Made by a program: the position numbers and the translations under genes | Notes under the pieces: model-generated | Told to the model about the DNA's origin: nothing | The model's database searches: none | What the model saw: only the letters and a program-made list of their open reading frames with translations | NCBI RefSeq assembly: GCF_003201875.1 | Contig: NZ_QJKD01000004.1 | Location: 62,001-126,000 of the forward strand | DNA: 64,000 nucleotides | Origin: Hungatella effluvii | GTDB taxonomy: Bacteria; Bacillota; Clostridia; Lachnospirales; Lachnospiraceae | Direction: 5' to 3' | Shown: positions 1 through 7,400 of the stretch, in pieces | Position numbering within the stretch: position 1 is the stretch's first letter | How the letters are laid out: every line of letters begins with the position of its first letter

Positions 1-1
1 G

Positions 2-850
2 TTTACGTTTGCTTATCTTGGGAGCTTAATTTCAGTGGAGGTAAACAGAAATGGCTGCAGACTTACTTTGCTGGAAGGAAGACCGCAGACTGTGACTGTC
101 TATGGCAAACGGTATTCTTTCACAGACTCTGTTGAATTTCCAATGATGGATAAAGAAGAGTGCGGTGAGAGTGACCAAAGGATAAGCAGAATGGAGAGCA
201 CGCCGCGGTATGATGCGGTTATCTTCGATCTGGATGGGGTCATCTGCCATACGGACGCGTACCATTATGAGGCGTGGAAGGCGCTGGCGGACAGGCTTGG
301 AGTTCCGTTCGATCAGCAGATCAACAATCTTTTGCGGGGAGTGTCCCGGGAGGAAAGCCTGGAGATTATCTTAAGGCATGGAGGCCTGACTACTCTGACA
401 GAGGAGGAAAAACGGCGGGCTTGTGCTGAGAAAAATGAGATCTACAAGGGACTTTTAGATGAGATGTCACCGGCCGATTTAAGCGCGGAGGTGAAGGACA
501 CGCTTGACGGCCTGCGGGCCATGGGAATCAAACTGGCGATCGGTTCCTCCAGCAAAAATGCGAAAAAAATTTTGGAGCGGATCGGTCTCGGCGGCTATTT
601 TGACGCTGTTTCAGACGGAACAAATATTACGCGATCCAAACCGGATCCGGAAGTATTTCTTCTGGCGGCGCAGTACGCGGCGGCGGATCCGGAGCATTGT
701 CTGGTCGTTGAGGACGCCAGGGCAGGCATCGAGGCGGCGTGCCGTGCCGGGATGGACAGCGCCGGTATTGGCGATGCCGCATCGTGCGGAGAGGCCTGTT
801 ATGGCATGGAGACATTTTCACAGCTGCTGATAATCTGTGGAAAGCCGTAA
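2..850 (+). CDS. C-terminal part of a GH65 phosphorylase fused to beta-phosphoglucomutase (partial)
   Basis: The frame is open from the window edge. Its first ~45 codons read like the C-terminal beta-sandwich of GH65 disaccharide phosphorylases and run without a stop into a complete beta-phosphoglucomutase-type HAD hydrolase. Visible motifs are FDLDGV (nucleophile Asp and acid/base Asp two residues on), LRGVSREESL in the cap, SSSKNA (motif II), SKPDPE (Lys) and VVEDARAGIEAA (motif III). GH65 enzymes release beta-glucose 1-phosphate, which beta-PGM converts to glucose 6-phosphate, so a fusion makes metabolic sense. An internal ATG at 190 could start a separate pgmB but has only a weak ribosome site. 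The HAD assignment is firm; the fusion needs the upstream sequence. Confidence 0.85.
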   Translation, partial: FTFAYLGSLISVEVNRNGCRLTLLEGRPQTVTVYGKRYSFTDSVEFPMMDKEECGESDQRISRMESTPRYDAVIFDLDGVICHTDAYHYEAWKALADRLGVPFDQQINNLLRGVSREESLEIILRHGGLTTLTEEEKRRACAEKNEIYKGLLDEMSPADLSAEVKDTLDGLRAMGIKLAIGSSSKNAKKILERIGLGGYFDAVSDGTNITRSKPDPEVFLLAAQYAAADPEHCLVVEDARAGIEAACRAGMDSAGIGDAASCGEACYGMETFSQLLIICGKP

Positions 851-860
851 AATGGGGGGT

Positions 861-1143
861 ACAGTTCACTCCCCACCAGGGTTACCGCAGTCCGGTTCGG
901 CCGGGCAGGCCCGCTCAGTCTTTCCTGTGACTTTGCAGGGTATTAGAAGTTCTTAACGCGCAAAATTTTTCGTTCAGGTGAAATTCCCACTTGTCTGAGC
1001 GCAGCGAGTTTGGGAATTTCATCTGGTTTTTAGAAAAATTCTGCACGTTTAGAACTTCTTATGCCCGAAACCGGAACAGGAAAGACTGAGCGGGCCTGCC
1101 CGGCCGAACCGGACTGCGGTGGCCCTGGTGGGGAGTGAACTGT
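861..1143. repeat. Very long imperfect palindrome (68-bp outer arms)
   Basis: The arms 861-928 and 1076-1143 are reverse complements except at two positions, both of which would be G-U wobbles in RNA. Pairing continues inward: 945-953 pairs with 1050-1058, the flanking GGGTAT/ATGCCC also pair, and the centre has AAATTCCCA against TGGGAATTT around the apex near 1000. The whole 283 nt could fold as one hairpin. It sits between the phosphorylase gene and the DUF3881 gene and has no convincing ORF. It could be a non-autonomous palindromic element, a structured transcript or a terminator-like repeat. Confidence 0.85.
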
Positions 1144-1227
1144 AACAAATGGGGATAAAATCATAATAATTTTGTAAAATATTACTGGCATTATCTCATA
1201 TTATAGTATATAATAAGCGATAAGACT

Positions 1228-1251
1228 TGAGGCGGAGTTTTCTTCGCCTCA
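1228..1251 (+). terminator. Small GC-rich hairpin upstream of the DUF3881 gene
   Basis: GAGGCG and CGCCTC flank an A/T-rich loop, followed by ATTGTTTT. It may be a weak terminator or a leader hairpin. Confidence 0.4.
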
Positions 1252-1301
1252 TTGTTTTCTTTCCTGAAATGTGAGAAAATAGAGATAGGGAACAGGAAAG
1301 C

Positions 1302-1355
1302 AGTAAATTTGAGCAAAGAAGTAAATCTCAGTAAAGAAGTAAATTTCAGTAAAGC
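1302..1355 (+). repeat. Three tandem 18-bp repeats before the DUF3881 start
   Basis: Units at 1302-1319, 1320-1337 and 1338-1355 all follow AGTAAATYTSAGYAAAGM. They are multiples of three, and if translation began upstream at 1252 they would encode VNLSKE-type repeats. I place the start after them, so they are more likely leader DNA. Confidence 0.8.
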
Positions 1356-1374
1356 AAAGGCAGGTGACGACATT

Positions 1375-2262
1375 ATGCATAAATTCTTAAGGTCTATTGG
1401 ATTCAGCCTCTACCAGAAGGACCGGGATATCGATAAAATGTTAGATGAATTGACAGAAGATTTATCCGGCATGAAGCGGATTCAGCTGGATGAGGAGACG
1501 AACCTTTGTGAGATCAGAAAAGAGGTTGCGCCCGGAATGGGAATCGCCGTATTCGGTCAGATGGACCGTGATGGAGTATTTCGCCGGAATTATTACTATC
1601 CTTTTTTGAGAAGTGAGGATATGACATCGGATGTGTCCTGTTCCATTCAGCGCCATACAGAGCGTGAGACGTATGCGGGACTGCTTGATGAGTATAAGGT
1701 CGGTATTTCCCTGATTTTTTATATCGATAATTCATTCGAATGCAGGGAGAGAATCATGGATGAGCGTTCCCTGGAGACTAAGCGTGCCAACTTAACCGGA
1801 CTGGCGGTCAGCGGCAAGATTCTTCTGCCGATTCAGAAGACGGAGAAGCAGAGGGAGAACGCGAAGGTCACGGCGAAGGAGCGGAACACGCTTTTGGAAG
1901 CGGCCAAGAATGGTGATGAGGATGCCATGGAGACTCTGACTATTGAGGATATCGACATGTATTCCCAGATTTCCAGGCGCGTGATGAAGGAAGATTTATA
2001 TTCGATCATCGATTCCTGTTTTATGCCGTGCGGAGTTGAATGCGATCAGTACTCGGTAATCGGTGAGATTACGGAGATTGTGGAGAAGAAGAACCAGATT
2101 ACCGGAGAAGACGTTTACGATTTGAAGCTGGAATGCAGCGACATCGTATTCCATGTGGGGATTGCAAAGCAGGATTTGACCGGAGAGCCCGCGGTAGGAA
2201 GACGGTTTAAGGGACAGATCTGGATGCAGGGCAATGTGGTGTTTGACGAGACGGCTGACTAG
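1375..2262 (+). CDS. DUF3881 family protein
   Basis: A soluble protein of 295 residues with no signal peptide or membrane segment. It begins MHKFLRSIGFS and resembles the DUF3881 family of Lachnospiraceae, whose function is unknown. I chose ATG 1375 because it follows a purine-rich AGGCAGGTGA ribosome site and matches the family N-terminus. The frame stays open back to 1252 through three tandem 18-bp repeats, so a longer form cannot be excluded. Residues around 160-190 are rich in Lys/Glu (KTEKQRENAKVTAKERN) and may be a helical linker between an N-terminal domain and a C-terminal beta-rich domain. Confidence 0.75.
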   Translation: MHKFLRSIGFSLYQKDRDIDKMLDELTEDLSGMKRIQLDEETNLCEIRKEVAPGMGIAVFGQMDRDGVFRRNYYYPFLRSEDMTSDVSCSIQRHTERETYAGLLDEYKVGISLIFYIDNSFECRERIMDERSLETKRANLTGLAVSGKILLPIQKTEKQRENAKVTAKERNTLLEAAKNGDEDAMETLTIEDIDMYSQISRRVMKEDLYSIIDSCFMPCGVECDQYSVIGEITEIVEKKNQITGEDVYDLKLECSDIVFHVGIAKQDLTGEPAVGRRFKGQIWMQGNVVFDETAD

Positions 2263-2403
2263 GCCGTGTTTGGATATGAATTTTTAAACACACGCAAAGC
2301 CGGGGAATTTTGAAAGATTCTTTAAGTAAAACTTGACGAAACGCATAATTGTTAATATAATAATATACAGCCTGTGCGTGGGGATGCCTGCGGAACAGGG
2401 AAG

Positions 2404-2443
2404 GTTTCTGTAACTCAGCAGGATAGAGCGTCCGCCTCCTAAG
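2404..2443 (+). pseudogene. Truncated tRNA-Arg(CCT) 5' half, copy 1
   Basis: The acceptor 5' strand, D arm and anticodon loop of a tRNA-Arg are recognisable (GTTTCTGTAACTCAGC... to CGCCTCCTAAG), but the sequence then diverges and no T arm or 3' acceptor strand follows. It differs from copy 2 in the D stem (AACTC instead of AGCTC). It probably marks an old recombination at the anticodon loop. Confidence 0.7.
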
Positions 2444-2496
2444 AGAACCTACTGCGGACACATTTTGGGGATTCGCCCCATCAAAATTTTATATGC

Positions 2497-2535
2497 GTTT
2501 CTGTAGCTCAGCAGGATAGAGCGTCCGCCTCCTAA
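2497..2535 (+). pseudogene. Truncated tRNA-Arg(CCT) 5' half, copy 2
   Basis: Nearly identical to copy 1 over acceptor 5' strand, D arm and anticodon loop, again breaking off right after CGCCTCCTAA. The stretch to the intact tRNA (2536-2598) contains GTTCGAGTCC, which looks like a T-arm remnant joined to the next tRNA. Confidence 0.7.
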
Positions 2536-2598
2536 TATCCAGGTCATCAAAGTCCTGGGAGGTAAAAAAGCTCTTTTCATAAACTTCATATCGTTCGA

Positions 2599-2672
2599 GT
2601 CCTCGTAGCTCAGCTGGATAGAGCACACGCCTCCTAAGCGTGGGGTCGGAAGTTCAAATCTTCTCGGGGACG
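2599..2672 (+). tRNA. tRNA-Arg (anticodon CCT)
   Basis: A full cloverleaf can be drawn: acceptor GTCCTCG with CGGGGAC, D stem GCTC/GAGC, anticodon stem CACGC/GCGTG around CTCCTAA, and T stem GGAAG/CTTCT around TTCAAAT. CCA is not encoded. It is the likely attachment gene for the element, whose integrase starts about 200 bp downstream, but the matching right-hand repeat lies outside the window. Confidence 0.9.
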
Positions 2673-2675
2673 CTG

Positions 2676-2708
2676 AAATGCCGTAACTTCAAGGGTTGCG
2701 GCATTTTT
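2676..2708 (+). terminator. Intrinsic terminator after tRNA-Arg
   Basis: AAATGCCGTAAC pairs with GTTGCGGCATT and is followed by a T run, directly after the tRNA. Confidence 0.75.
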
Positions 2709-2885
2709 GTTCTTTCAGGGATTCCAACATTTCCTCCTTTCTCAGCCTTATTTTCGACCTGCCGCCTGCAGGGGAAGTCCCAAATGGATTAGAACCCCCT
2801 TGCGGGAAAAACAAGGTCTGCTAATCGTTTTGCTAATTTGTACTTTTATGTACTCCGGTTGCGTCCTGTGTTATCTGGTGTCGTT

Positions 2886-4316
2886 TTATGCACCAAGCAT
2901 TTTTTTTGCAAGCTGCGTCATGATCTGTTCGCCGTACTGCTCAATGAATTTCTGGGTGAATGCATCCATAGCCTGCGGGGAAGATTCCAGCTGTTTCATC
3001 ATGGCGTCCGGATTTGGCATGGAGCTGTTACCCTCTTCCTGGAGGCTGCGTTCAACAGGGCGCATATCAGGATTGGAATAAAAAGCTGTCTCAAATTTCT
3101 GCGCATTCACTTTTCTGTCTTCATCCAGGATATGCGCGTAGATTTCCGTGATCATGTCAATTTGTGCGTGTCCGGTATCTCCCTGGGTGGCTTTTAAATC
3201 GCCTTTGTTCAGCTTCAGCTTGTAAGTGGTGCTGGAATGACGCAGGGAGTGAAACACTACATTGGGCAGCCCAGCAGACTTTTTAAGGCGTTCAAACTGA
3301 TTGCCGATAATGCGGTCTTCACAGGGCCTTCCCGTTTCCTGTGCCAGTACCAGGCTGTAGTCCGTATAGTCCGGCCCCATGAACTCTTTGAGCCTGTCCT
3401 GCTTTTCCTTCCAGTCACGCAGGATAAGGGCAAGGGTTCTGGGAAGCCATACTTTGCGGATGCTGCTTTCGGTCTTCGGCTTTTTCAGGACAAGCCTGGT
3501 GGATGATTTGCCGCCCATCAGCCTGGGGAACACGAAAAGGATATCCTTTTCCCCAAGGGCATCTATGGCCCGCTGGTCTACTCTGGTAAGTTCTTTTTCA
3601 ATCCACACATATGCGTTATCGTTTGCAATGTCTTCATCCGTGATGTGAACGCAGTCCCATGTCAGACCGGTGATCTCGCCCATCCGCATGGAGCAGGCAA
3701 AAGCAAGGTTGATCGCAATATACAATTTTCCGTCCTGGCAGTTGTCAAGAGCCTGGCGGATGATGTCCGCTGTCCAGATGGCACGGACATTCTTTTCCCG
3801 TTTCGGCAGTTCGGCATCCTCAAAGGGATTCCTGCCGATCATATCCCAGCGGACGGCCTGATGAAAAGCGCACCGGAGGAGCTTTATGATCTTCTCAATG
3901 GTACATGGTGTCACATATTCCGTCTTTGCATGGCGGTACGGGGTATTCACCGGAGCCGTTTTCTGAAGCTGCTGGATATATTTATCCACAGTCCTTTTGT
4001 TGATGTCCTGGACAACAAGGTTTCCGATCAGTGGATTGATGTAATTGTTGATCAGTGCCGTATTGCTGGCATAGATGGAGAGTCCCCACCGCTTTTCTCC
4101 GTAAAGCTCCACAAATTCCTTTAAGAAGCTTTCCACTGTTGTAGTATTGGGCGGGATAAAGGTTCCATTATCAAGTTCAGCCTCCACAGCTGATTTTCTT
4201 TTCCGTGCCTCTGCTTTGGTACTGAAAGTTTCCCATTTCTGTCTTTTCTGTCCTTCCTGATCTATATAGGTATAGACAACAGCATGTTTTTTTCCTCTTT
4301 TTTGAATTGATGCCAT
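2886..4316 (-). CDS. int: Tyrosine site-specific integrase of the element
   Basis: A 476-residue phage/ICE-type tyrosine recombinase. The N-terminus (MASIQKRGKKHAVVYTY) fits an AP2-like arm-binding domain, followed by a SAM-like core-binding domain around residues 60-150. The catalytic domain shows the Arg in CSMRMGEITGL, the HSLRH box, a later GH, and the nucleophilic Tyr in EIYAHIL near residue 395. About 80 residues follow the Tyr, longer than in many relatives. The 3' end faces the tRNA-Arg and the excisionase lies immediately upstream, the usual int-xis layout at an element end. Confidence 0.95.
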   Translation of the reverse strand: MASIQKRGKKHAVVYTYIDQEGQKRQKWETFSTKAEARKRKSAVEAELDNGTFIPPNTTTVESFLKEFVELYGEKRWGLSIYASNTALINNYINPLIGNLVVQDINKRTVDKYIQQLQKTAPVNTPYRHAKTEYVTPCTIEKIIKLLRCAFHQAVRWDMIGRNPFEDAELPKREKNVRAIWTADIIRQALDNCQDGKLYIAINLAFACSMRMGEITGLTWDCVHITDEDIANDNAYVWIEKELTRVDQRAIDALGEKDILFVFPRLMGGKSSTRLVLKKPKTESSIRKVWLPRTLALILRDWKEKQDRLKEFMGPDYTDYSLVLAQETGRPCEDRIIGNQFERLKKSAGLPNVVFHSLRHSSTTYKLKLNKGDLKATQGDTGHAQIDMITEIYAHILDEDRKVNAQKFETAFYSNPDMRPVERSLQEEGNSSMPNPDAMMKQLESSPQAMDAFTQKFIEQYGEQIMTQLAKKMLGA

Positions 4317-4336
4317 ATGTGCAGGCTCCTTTCCTA

Positions 4337-4546
4337 TTATGTTTTACTGCTCCCGTCAAGCCATTGGTCAAAGGATATCCTGGAGATACGCAGTTTCTTT
4401 CCAATGCGTACTGTTTTAAAAGCTTCCGCAGCGCAGAGATTATATACGGAGCGTTTGCTGACGCCGAGTATCTCTGCTGCCTCCGCAACAGAATAGCTTC
4501 TTTTTTCCGGATTGGCTTTCGGGGTATTGTCTTTATATTCAGCCAC
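4337..4546 (-). CDS. xis: Excisionase / helix-turn-helix directionality factor
   Basis: A 69-residue HTH_17-type protein with the pattern YSVAEAAEILGVSKRSVYNLC, then a wing with RIGKKLRISRISFDQWL, typical of excisionases that bind arm sites and bias tyrosine recombinases toward excision. It ends 20 bp before the integrase start, so the two are probably cotranscribed on the minus strand. Confidence 0.85.
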   Translation of the reverse strand: MAEYKDNTPKANPEKRSYSVAEAAEILGVSKRSVYNLCAAEAFKTVRIGKKLRISRISFDQWLDGSSKT

Positions 4547-4929
4547 AGTGTCCTCCTTTCTGTGTGGCTGGAAAGAGCCTACGGTTCCTTACCTTTATAT
4601 CTTACGAAATCAGAGCCAGCCACTTCAACAAAAAAATAAAAACAAGACGTTCTAATTCTAAAAAATTTGTTCGTATCCACATGGTGCCCCGGGCCACTTC
4701 CTGCGCCAGAAGTTCTTGCCGCGTATTTTCAGGCCGTGCTGTGCAGCGATCAAGCAGGGGTAAGACGCTTTCAAGGCAGGCTTATCCCATGCACCTGTAT
4801 AACTCCCAGTACCATGCTATGAAATTTTCAATGTGCGTTCATATGGCATCCTTTCTTAAATGACCTATACAATAATAAAATAGCCGGGTGGGCAGGGGAT
4901 TTCTGCAGGAATCGAAAAAAATTTTAAAT
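4547..4929. other. Gene-poor region between xis and the first leader RNA
   Basis: I see no credible coding frame here on either strand. The xis-int promoter must lie in this interval, reading left. Integrase arm-type sites could also be here, but I could not identify repeats that prove it. Confidence 0.5.
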
Positions 4930-4979
4930 ACTATATATAGTTTTAAATCATTGACTGATTCCATATCTTGTGCTACACT
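4930..4979 (+). promoter_or_regulatory. Promoter of leader RNA copy 1
   Basis: -35 TTGACT (4951-4956), 17-bp spacer, -10 TACACT (4974-4979). A palindromic box ACTATATATAGT (4930-4941) lies 9 bp upstream of the -35. The same box with the same spacing precedes copy 2, which suggests a shared operator. Confidence 0.75.
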
Positions 4980-4985
4980 TTTCCT

Positions 4986-5132
4986 GTAATTGATTTTTGT
5001 GCGAATTCCTTCATGGAGATACAGGCGGAAACGTCTGTATGCGGAATGCCTCCGCATTGCACACGCTGTTAAGTTTGTATGAATGTACCAGCAGTATCAC
5101 TACGTCTGTGAGTGATGGATTGCTGTTTTTTT
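4986..5132 (+). ncRNA. Structured leader RNA, copy 1
   Basis: A predicted transcript of about 147 nt. It starts with the conserved block GTAATTGATTTTTGTGCG, then P1 (TCC/GGA), P2 (ATACAGGCG/CGTCTGTAT closed by GAAA), P3 (GCGGA/TCCGC), the conserved unpaired block TTGCACACGCTGTTAAG, and a terminator hairpin with a T run near 5126-5132. The stems are conserved by compensating changes with the other two copies. It lies upstream of and points into the 5297-6717 gene pair. Confidence 0.85.
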
Positions 5133-5162
5133 ATTTTGTAAATTACAGATTCTTTTATCAGA

Positions 5163-5231
5163 GCAGGAATGACGCCGGTTCATAGAAATTATGAACACCA
5201 GATATATAAGGGGAGTCATCCCTGTTTTTTT
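5163..5231 (+). terminator. Second terminator after leader RNA copy 1
   Basis: GCAGGAATGAC pairs with AGTCATCCCTG around an inner hairpin (GGTTCATA/TATGAAC), followed by seven Ts. A homologous hairpin follows copy 2 at 7004-7072. Confidence 0.75.
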
Positions 5232-5296
5232 ATTGCCCAAATACCGGAAGGCTGGGGATAGAAACTGATACATTAGGAAAGGAAGGTGGAAAGAGA

Positions 5297-5500
5297 TTGC
5301 AGAAAGTAAGATGGCTGGATCAGGACTGCAACAAATGCGGGAAACAGTTAAACAGCTGGGATGCCCGGCTATCAAAAACCCTGGCATACAGATACCCATG
5401 CTGTGAATCCTGCATTGCCGGAGAATACGGCATGTCGGCGGAAAGGCTGAGGGACCGCATGGAAGACTATTTTGGGATGCGCCCCTGCCAGGGGCTGTAA
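5297..5500 (+). CDS. Small four-cysteine zinc-ribbon-like protein
   Basis: A 67-residue protein of unknown function with CNKCG near residue 11 and CCESC near residue 36, a spacing that suggests a small metal-binding ribbon. The start is TTG at 5297, preceded by a GGAAGGTGGAAAG ribosome site. It is 11 bp upstream of the next gene, so the two form a pair behind the first leader RNA and its terminators. Confidence 0.6.
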   Translation: MQKVRWLDQDCNKCGKQLNSWDARLSKTLAYRYPCCESCIAGEYGMSAERLRDRMEDYFGMRPCQGL

Positions 5501-5511
5501 GGAGGAACGGA

Positions 5512-6717
5512 ATGAAAGAGAATGAGTATAAGGAATATAATGCTTTAACAAAGCGGCTGCTGGCGGAAGGCTATACCGCAGACCATCATCCGGACAATGT
5601 AAGGGTTGATGTCTCCCTGTGGGAGAAAAAGACCCTTGATAATTATTACGGAGGCTTTACATATGAACGGTGGTGGATATTCGAGCAGACCTTTAAGACT
5701 CCCTGCGGGCTGCAGTGTAAGGGGCTGCAGTGCCACAGCAACATGAGCTATATGGGGATTGAGTGGACCTTTGAAAACGATATGGCGACCATCCACTGCC
5801 CTTATGAAAAGAAGGAGTGTAAGCTGAAACATGAATACCTCCAGGAGCATGGCGTGCTGCGGTACGATTGTGAAGTCCATATGACGGATGAGGAATACTG
5901 CTATGAAGGAAGTGTGGAGCATATCTTAAAACTCCATGATGACGAGATCCGGAGGCAGGAGGCCGGCTTTGAGCTGCAGAAGAACGGGCGCGTCTGCCGG
6001 GAGCATACAAGATTTAACAGAGATACGCTGGAATGGGAAATGAATTATGACCCTTATTACTGCGGGCTGAGGAGATGTGCCGGGATGTGTCCGGTCCTTG
6101 GACATGAACTGGAGAAGAAAAGGGGAAATGTGTTTTATGATGTGAAGATTTCCTATCTCAGATCGGACCTGAACGGCACACTGTTTGAGGGGCAGGTGGA
6201 TACCCAGATGATCAAGGGGAAAAAGCTCTTTGAGCATCCGGTGAGCATGGATATCGCTGAACTATGCGCCAGGCTCTGCCAGGACAGGATAAGGGACAAG
6301 GTGCGGAGCCATTATTTTACGGAACTGTTTTTCTCTGAATACCACGGCAGGTATTTTTCTTTTGAAATCCTGAATGTTCGTGCCGAGCACAGGGAGAGCA
6401 GGGACCTGATGCAGGACCTGGAAGATATCCGGAACGGAATCCAGATCATACATGTCTCCGACATGGAAAAGCAAAATTCTGAAAACAAAAAAGAGAGGCG
6501 AAGGCAGCAGAGGGAATCTGCAGTCAGGCGTCTGGAAAAGAAACTGGTGGAGGATGGATATGAGAGCCTGAAAGAATTCAGTGCAGACCGGCGCCATGCA
6601 GATAAGTGGCTGGGGCCGGAGCGTATTGCAGAGCTGGAAAAGCTCCGCCAGGAAGAAGAGAAGGAGAGGAAAGAGCAGCCGGTGCAGCTCTGTCTGTTTG
6701 ATGGGGAAGTTTCCTGA
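5512..6717 (+). CDS. Cys-rich protein of unknown function with possible clamp-binding tail
   Basis: A soluble 401-residue protein I cannot assign to a family. The first half contains many cysteines in pairs and short runs (CGLQCKGLQC, CPYEKKEC, CGLRRCAGMC), suggesting metal binding. Residues 320-385 are highly charged and probably helical or coiled-coil. The last residues include QLCLFD, close to the QLxLF motif by which many bacterial proteins bind the DNA polymerase sliding clamp. A DNA-replication or repair role in the element is therefore possible but unproven. It is preceded by AAGGAGGAACGG before ATG 5512. Confidence 0.65.
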   Translation: MKENEYKEYNALTKRLLAEGYTADHHPDNVRVDVSLWEKKTLDNYYGGFTYERWWIFEQTFKTPCGLQCKGLQCHSNMSYMGIEWTFENDMATIHCPYEKKECKLKHEYLQEHGVLRYDCEVHMTDEEYCYEGSVEHILKLHDDEIRRQEAGFELQKNGRVCREHTRFNRDTLEWEMNYDPYYCGLRRCAGMCPVLGHELEKKRGNVFYDVKISYLRSDLNGTLFEGQVDTQMIKGKKLFEHPVSMDIAELCARLCQDRIRDKVRSHYFTELFFSEYHGRYFSFEILNVRAEHRESRDLMQDLEDIRNGIQIIHVSDMEKQNSENKKERRRQQRESAVRRLEKKLVEDGYESLKEFSADRRHADKWLGPERIAELEKLRQEEEKERKEQPVQLCLFDGEVS

Positions 6718-6770
6718 AACACAGGAGGCACTTTTATAGTTCCTTTTATGTTCCGGACACCCCTGAAAAT

Positions 6771-6820
6771 ACTATATATAGTATTGACAACTTGACTAAA
6801 TCAATATATTGTGCTAAACT
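6771..6820 (+). promoter_or_regulatory. Promoter of leader RNA copy 2
   Basis: -35 TTGACT (6792-6797), 17-bp spacer, -10 TAAACT (6815-6820). The ACTATATATAGT box (6771-6782) lies 9 bp before the -35, as in copy 1. An overlapping TTGACA (6784-6789) with TATTGT, also at 17 bp, could be an alternative promoter. Confidence 0.75.
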
Positions 6821-6826
6821 GTCCTT

Positions 6827-6976
6827 GTAATTGATTTTTGTGCGTATCCCGTAAGGGAAATACAGCCGTCAGGCCGTATGCGGAAACCATTCCGCATTGC
6901 ACACGCTGTTAAGTTTGTATTTTTGTGCCAGTAGTACCATTATGCCCTGTGGGCAGTGGTTTTACTGGCCTTTTTT
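6827..6976 (+). ncRNA. Structured leader RNA, copy 2
   Basis: A predicted transcript of about 150 nt. It has the 5' block GTAATTGATTTTTGTGCG, P1 TCCC/GGGA around GTAA, P2 ATACAGCC/GGCCGTAT around GTCA, P3 GCGGAA/TTCCGC, and the unpaired block TTGCACACGCTGTTAAG. It ends with a terminator (GCCAGTA...TACTGGC, inner TGCCC/GGGCA) and a T run at 6971-6976. It heads the long DNA-processing operon starting at 7237. Confidence 0.88.
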
Positions 6977-6981
6977 ATTTG

Positions 6982-7072
6982 AAGGGAACAGGTTCCCTTT
7001 TAAAGCGGAAATGACAATGGTTCATGGGAATCCATGGACGCCAGAGATTTGGCAGTCATTTCTGCTTTTTTT
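6982..7072 (+). terminator. Tandem extra terminators after leader RNA copy 2
   Basis: First a small hairpin AAGGGAA/TTCCCTT (6982-6999). Then a larger one, AGCGGAAATGAC (7004-7015) with GTCATTTCTGCT (7055-7066), containing an inner CATGG/CCATG stem and ending in a T run. The second is homologous to 5163-5231. About 160 bp without a gene follow before 7237. Confidence 0.75.
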
Positions 7073-7236
7073 ATTCCACCGCCCAAACGCCGGCAGCGGC
7101 TTTGAGGATAAAGAATCGTTGAGCCGACAGGCGAAACGGTCCGCTACCCAAACGGAGCAGAGCGCAGTTTGGGGTTCCCGTTTTTTATGGAGCGAGGAAC
7201 GAGCGAAATAAATATTAAGAAAGGCAGGTAAAAAGA

Positions 7237-7398
7237 ATGAGAGCAGGAAACAAGAAGACCAGCAGGAACTGGAAGAAACAGGCGGCAGGCTATCCGATTC
7301 AGGATACCGCTGTCCGGAAAGCAGATGCCCAGTACGGGAAGAACTGTACCATAACCCGGACAGTGAACTTCACACACAGGGCCAGAAGGGGGGCGTGA
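7237..7398 (+). CDS. Small basic protein, first gene of the DNA-processing operon
   Basis: A 53-residue Lys/Arg-rich protein (MRAGNKKTSRNWKKQ...) that I do not recognise. It is supported by an AGGCAGGTAAAAAGA ribosome site and by its stop codon lying next to the start of the exonuclease gene, which suggests translational coupling. High positive charge would suit nucleic-acid binding, but nothing more can be said. Confidence 0.5.
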   Translation: MRAGNKKTSRNWKKQAAGYPIQDTAVRKADAQYGKNCTITRTVNFTHRARRGA

Positions 7399-7400
7399 CC

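Noticed and set aside
861..1143. CRISPR array or attenuator
   Set aside because: There is a single palindrome with no regularly spaced direct repeats and no T run after the arms.
1302..1355. CRISPR-like tandem repeat
   Set aside because: The 18-bp units have no spacers between them and only three copies are present.
2599..2672. Definitive attL/attR assignment
   Set aside because: The second copy of the tRNA end is not in the window, so the exact attachment core cannot be shown.
4547..4985. Additional small genes between xis and copy 1
   Set aside because: Candidate frames lack ribosome sites and look like random readings of the promoter region.
4997..6985. A conserved peptide HTLLSLY encoded in all three leader copies
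   Set aside because: The frame is the same only over the unpaired block. The starts differ and copy 2 has an early stop after the GTG. The RNA explanation accounts for both the conserved and the covarying parts.
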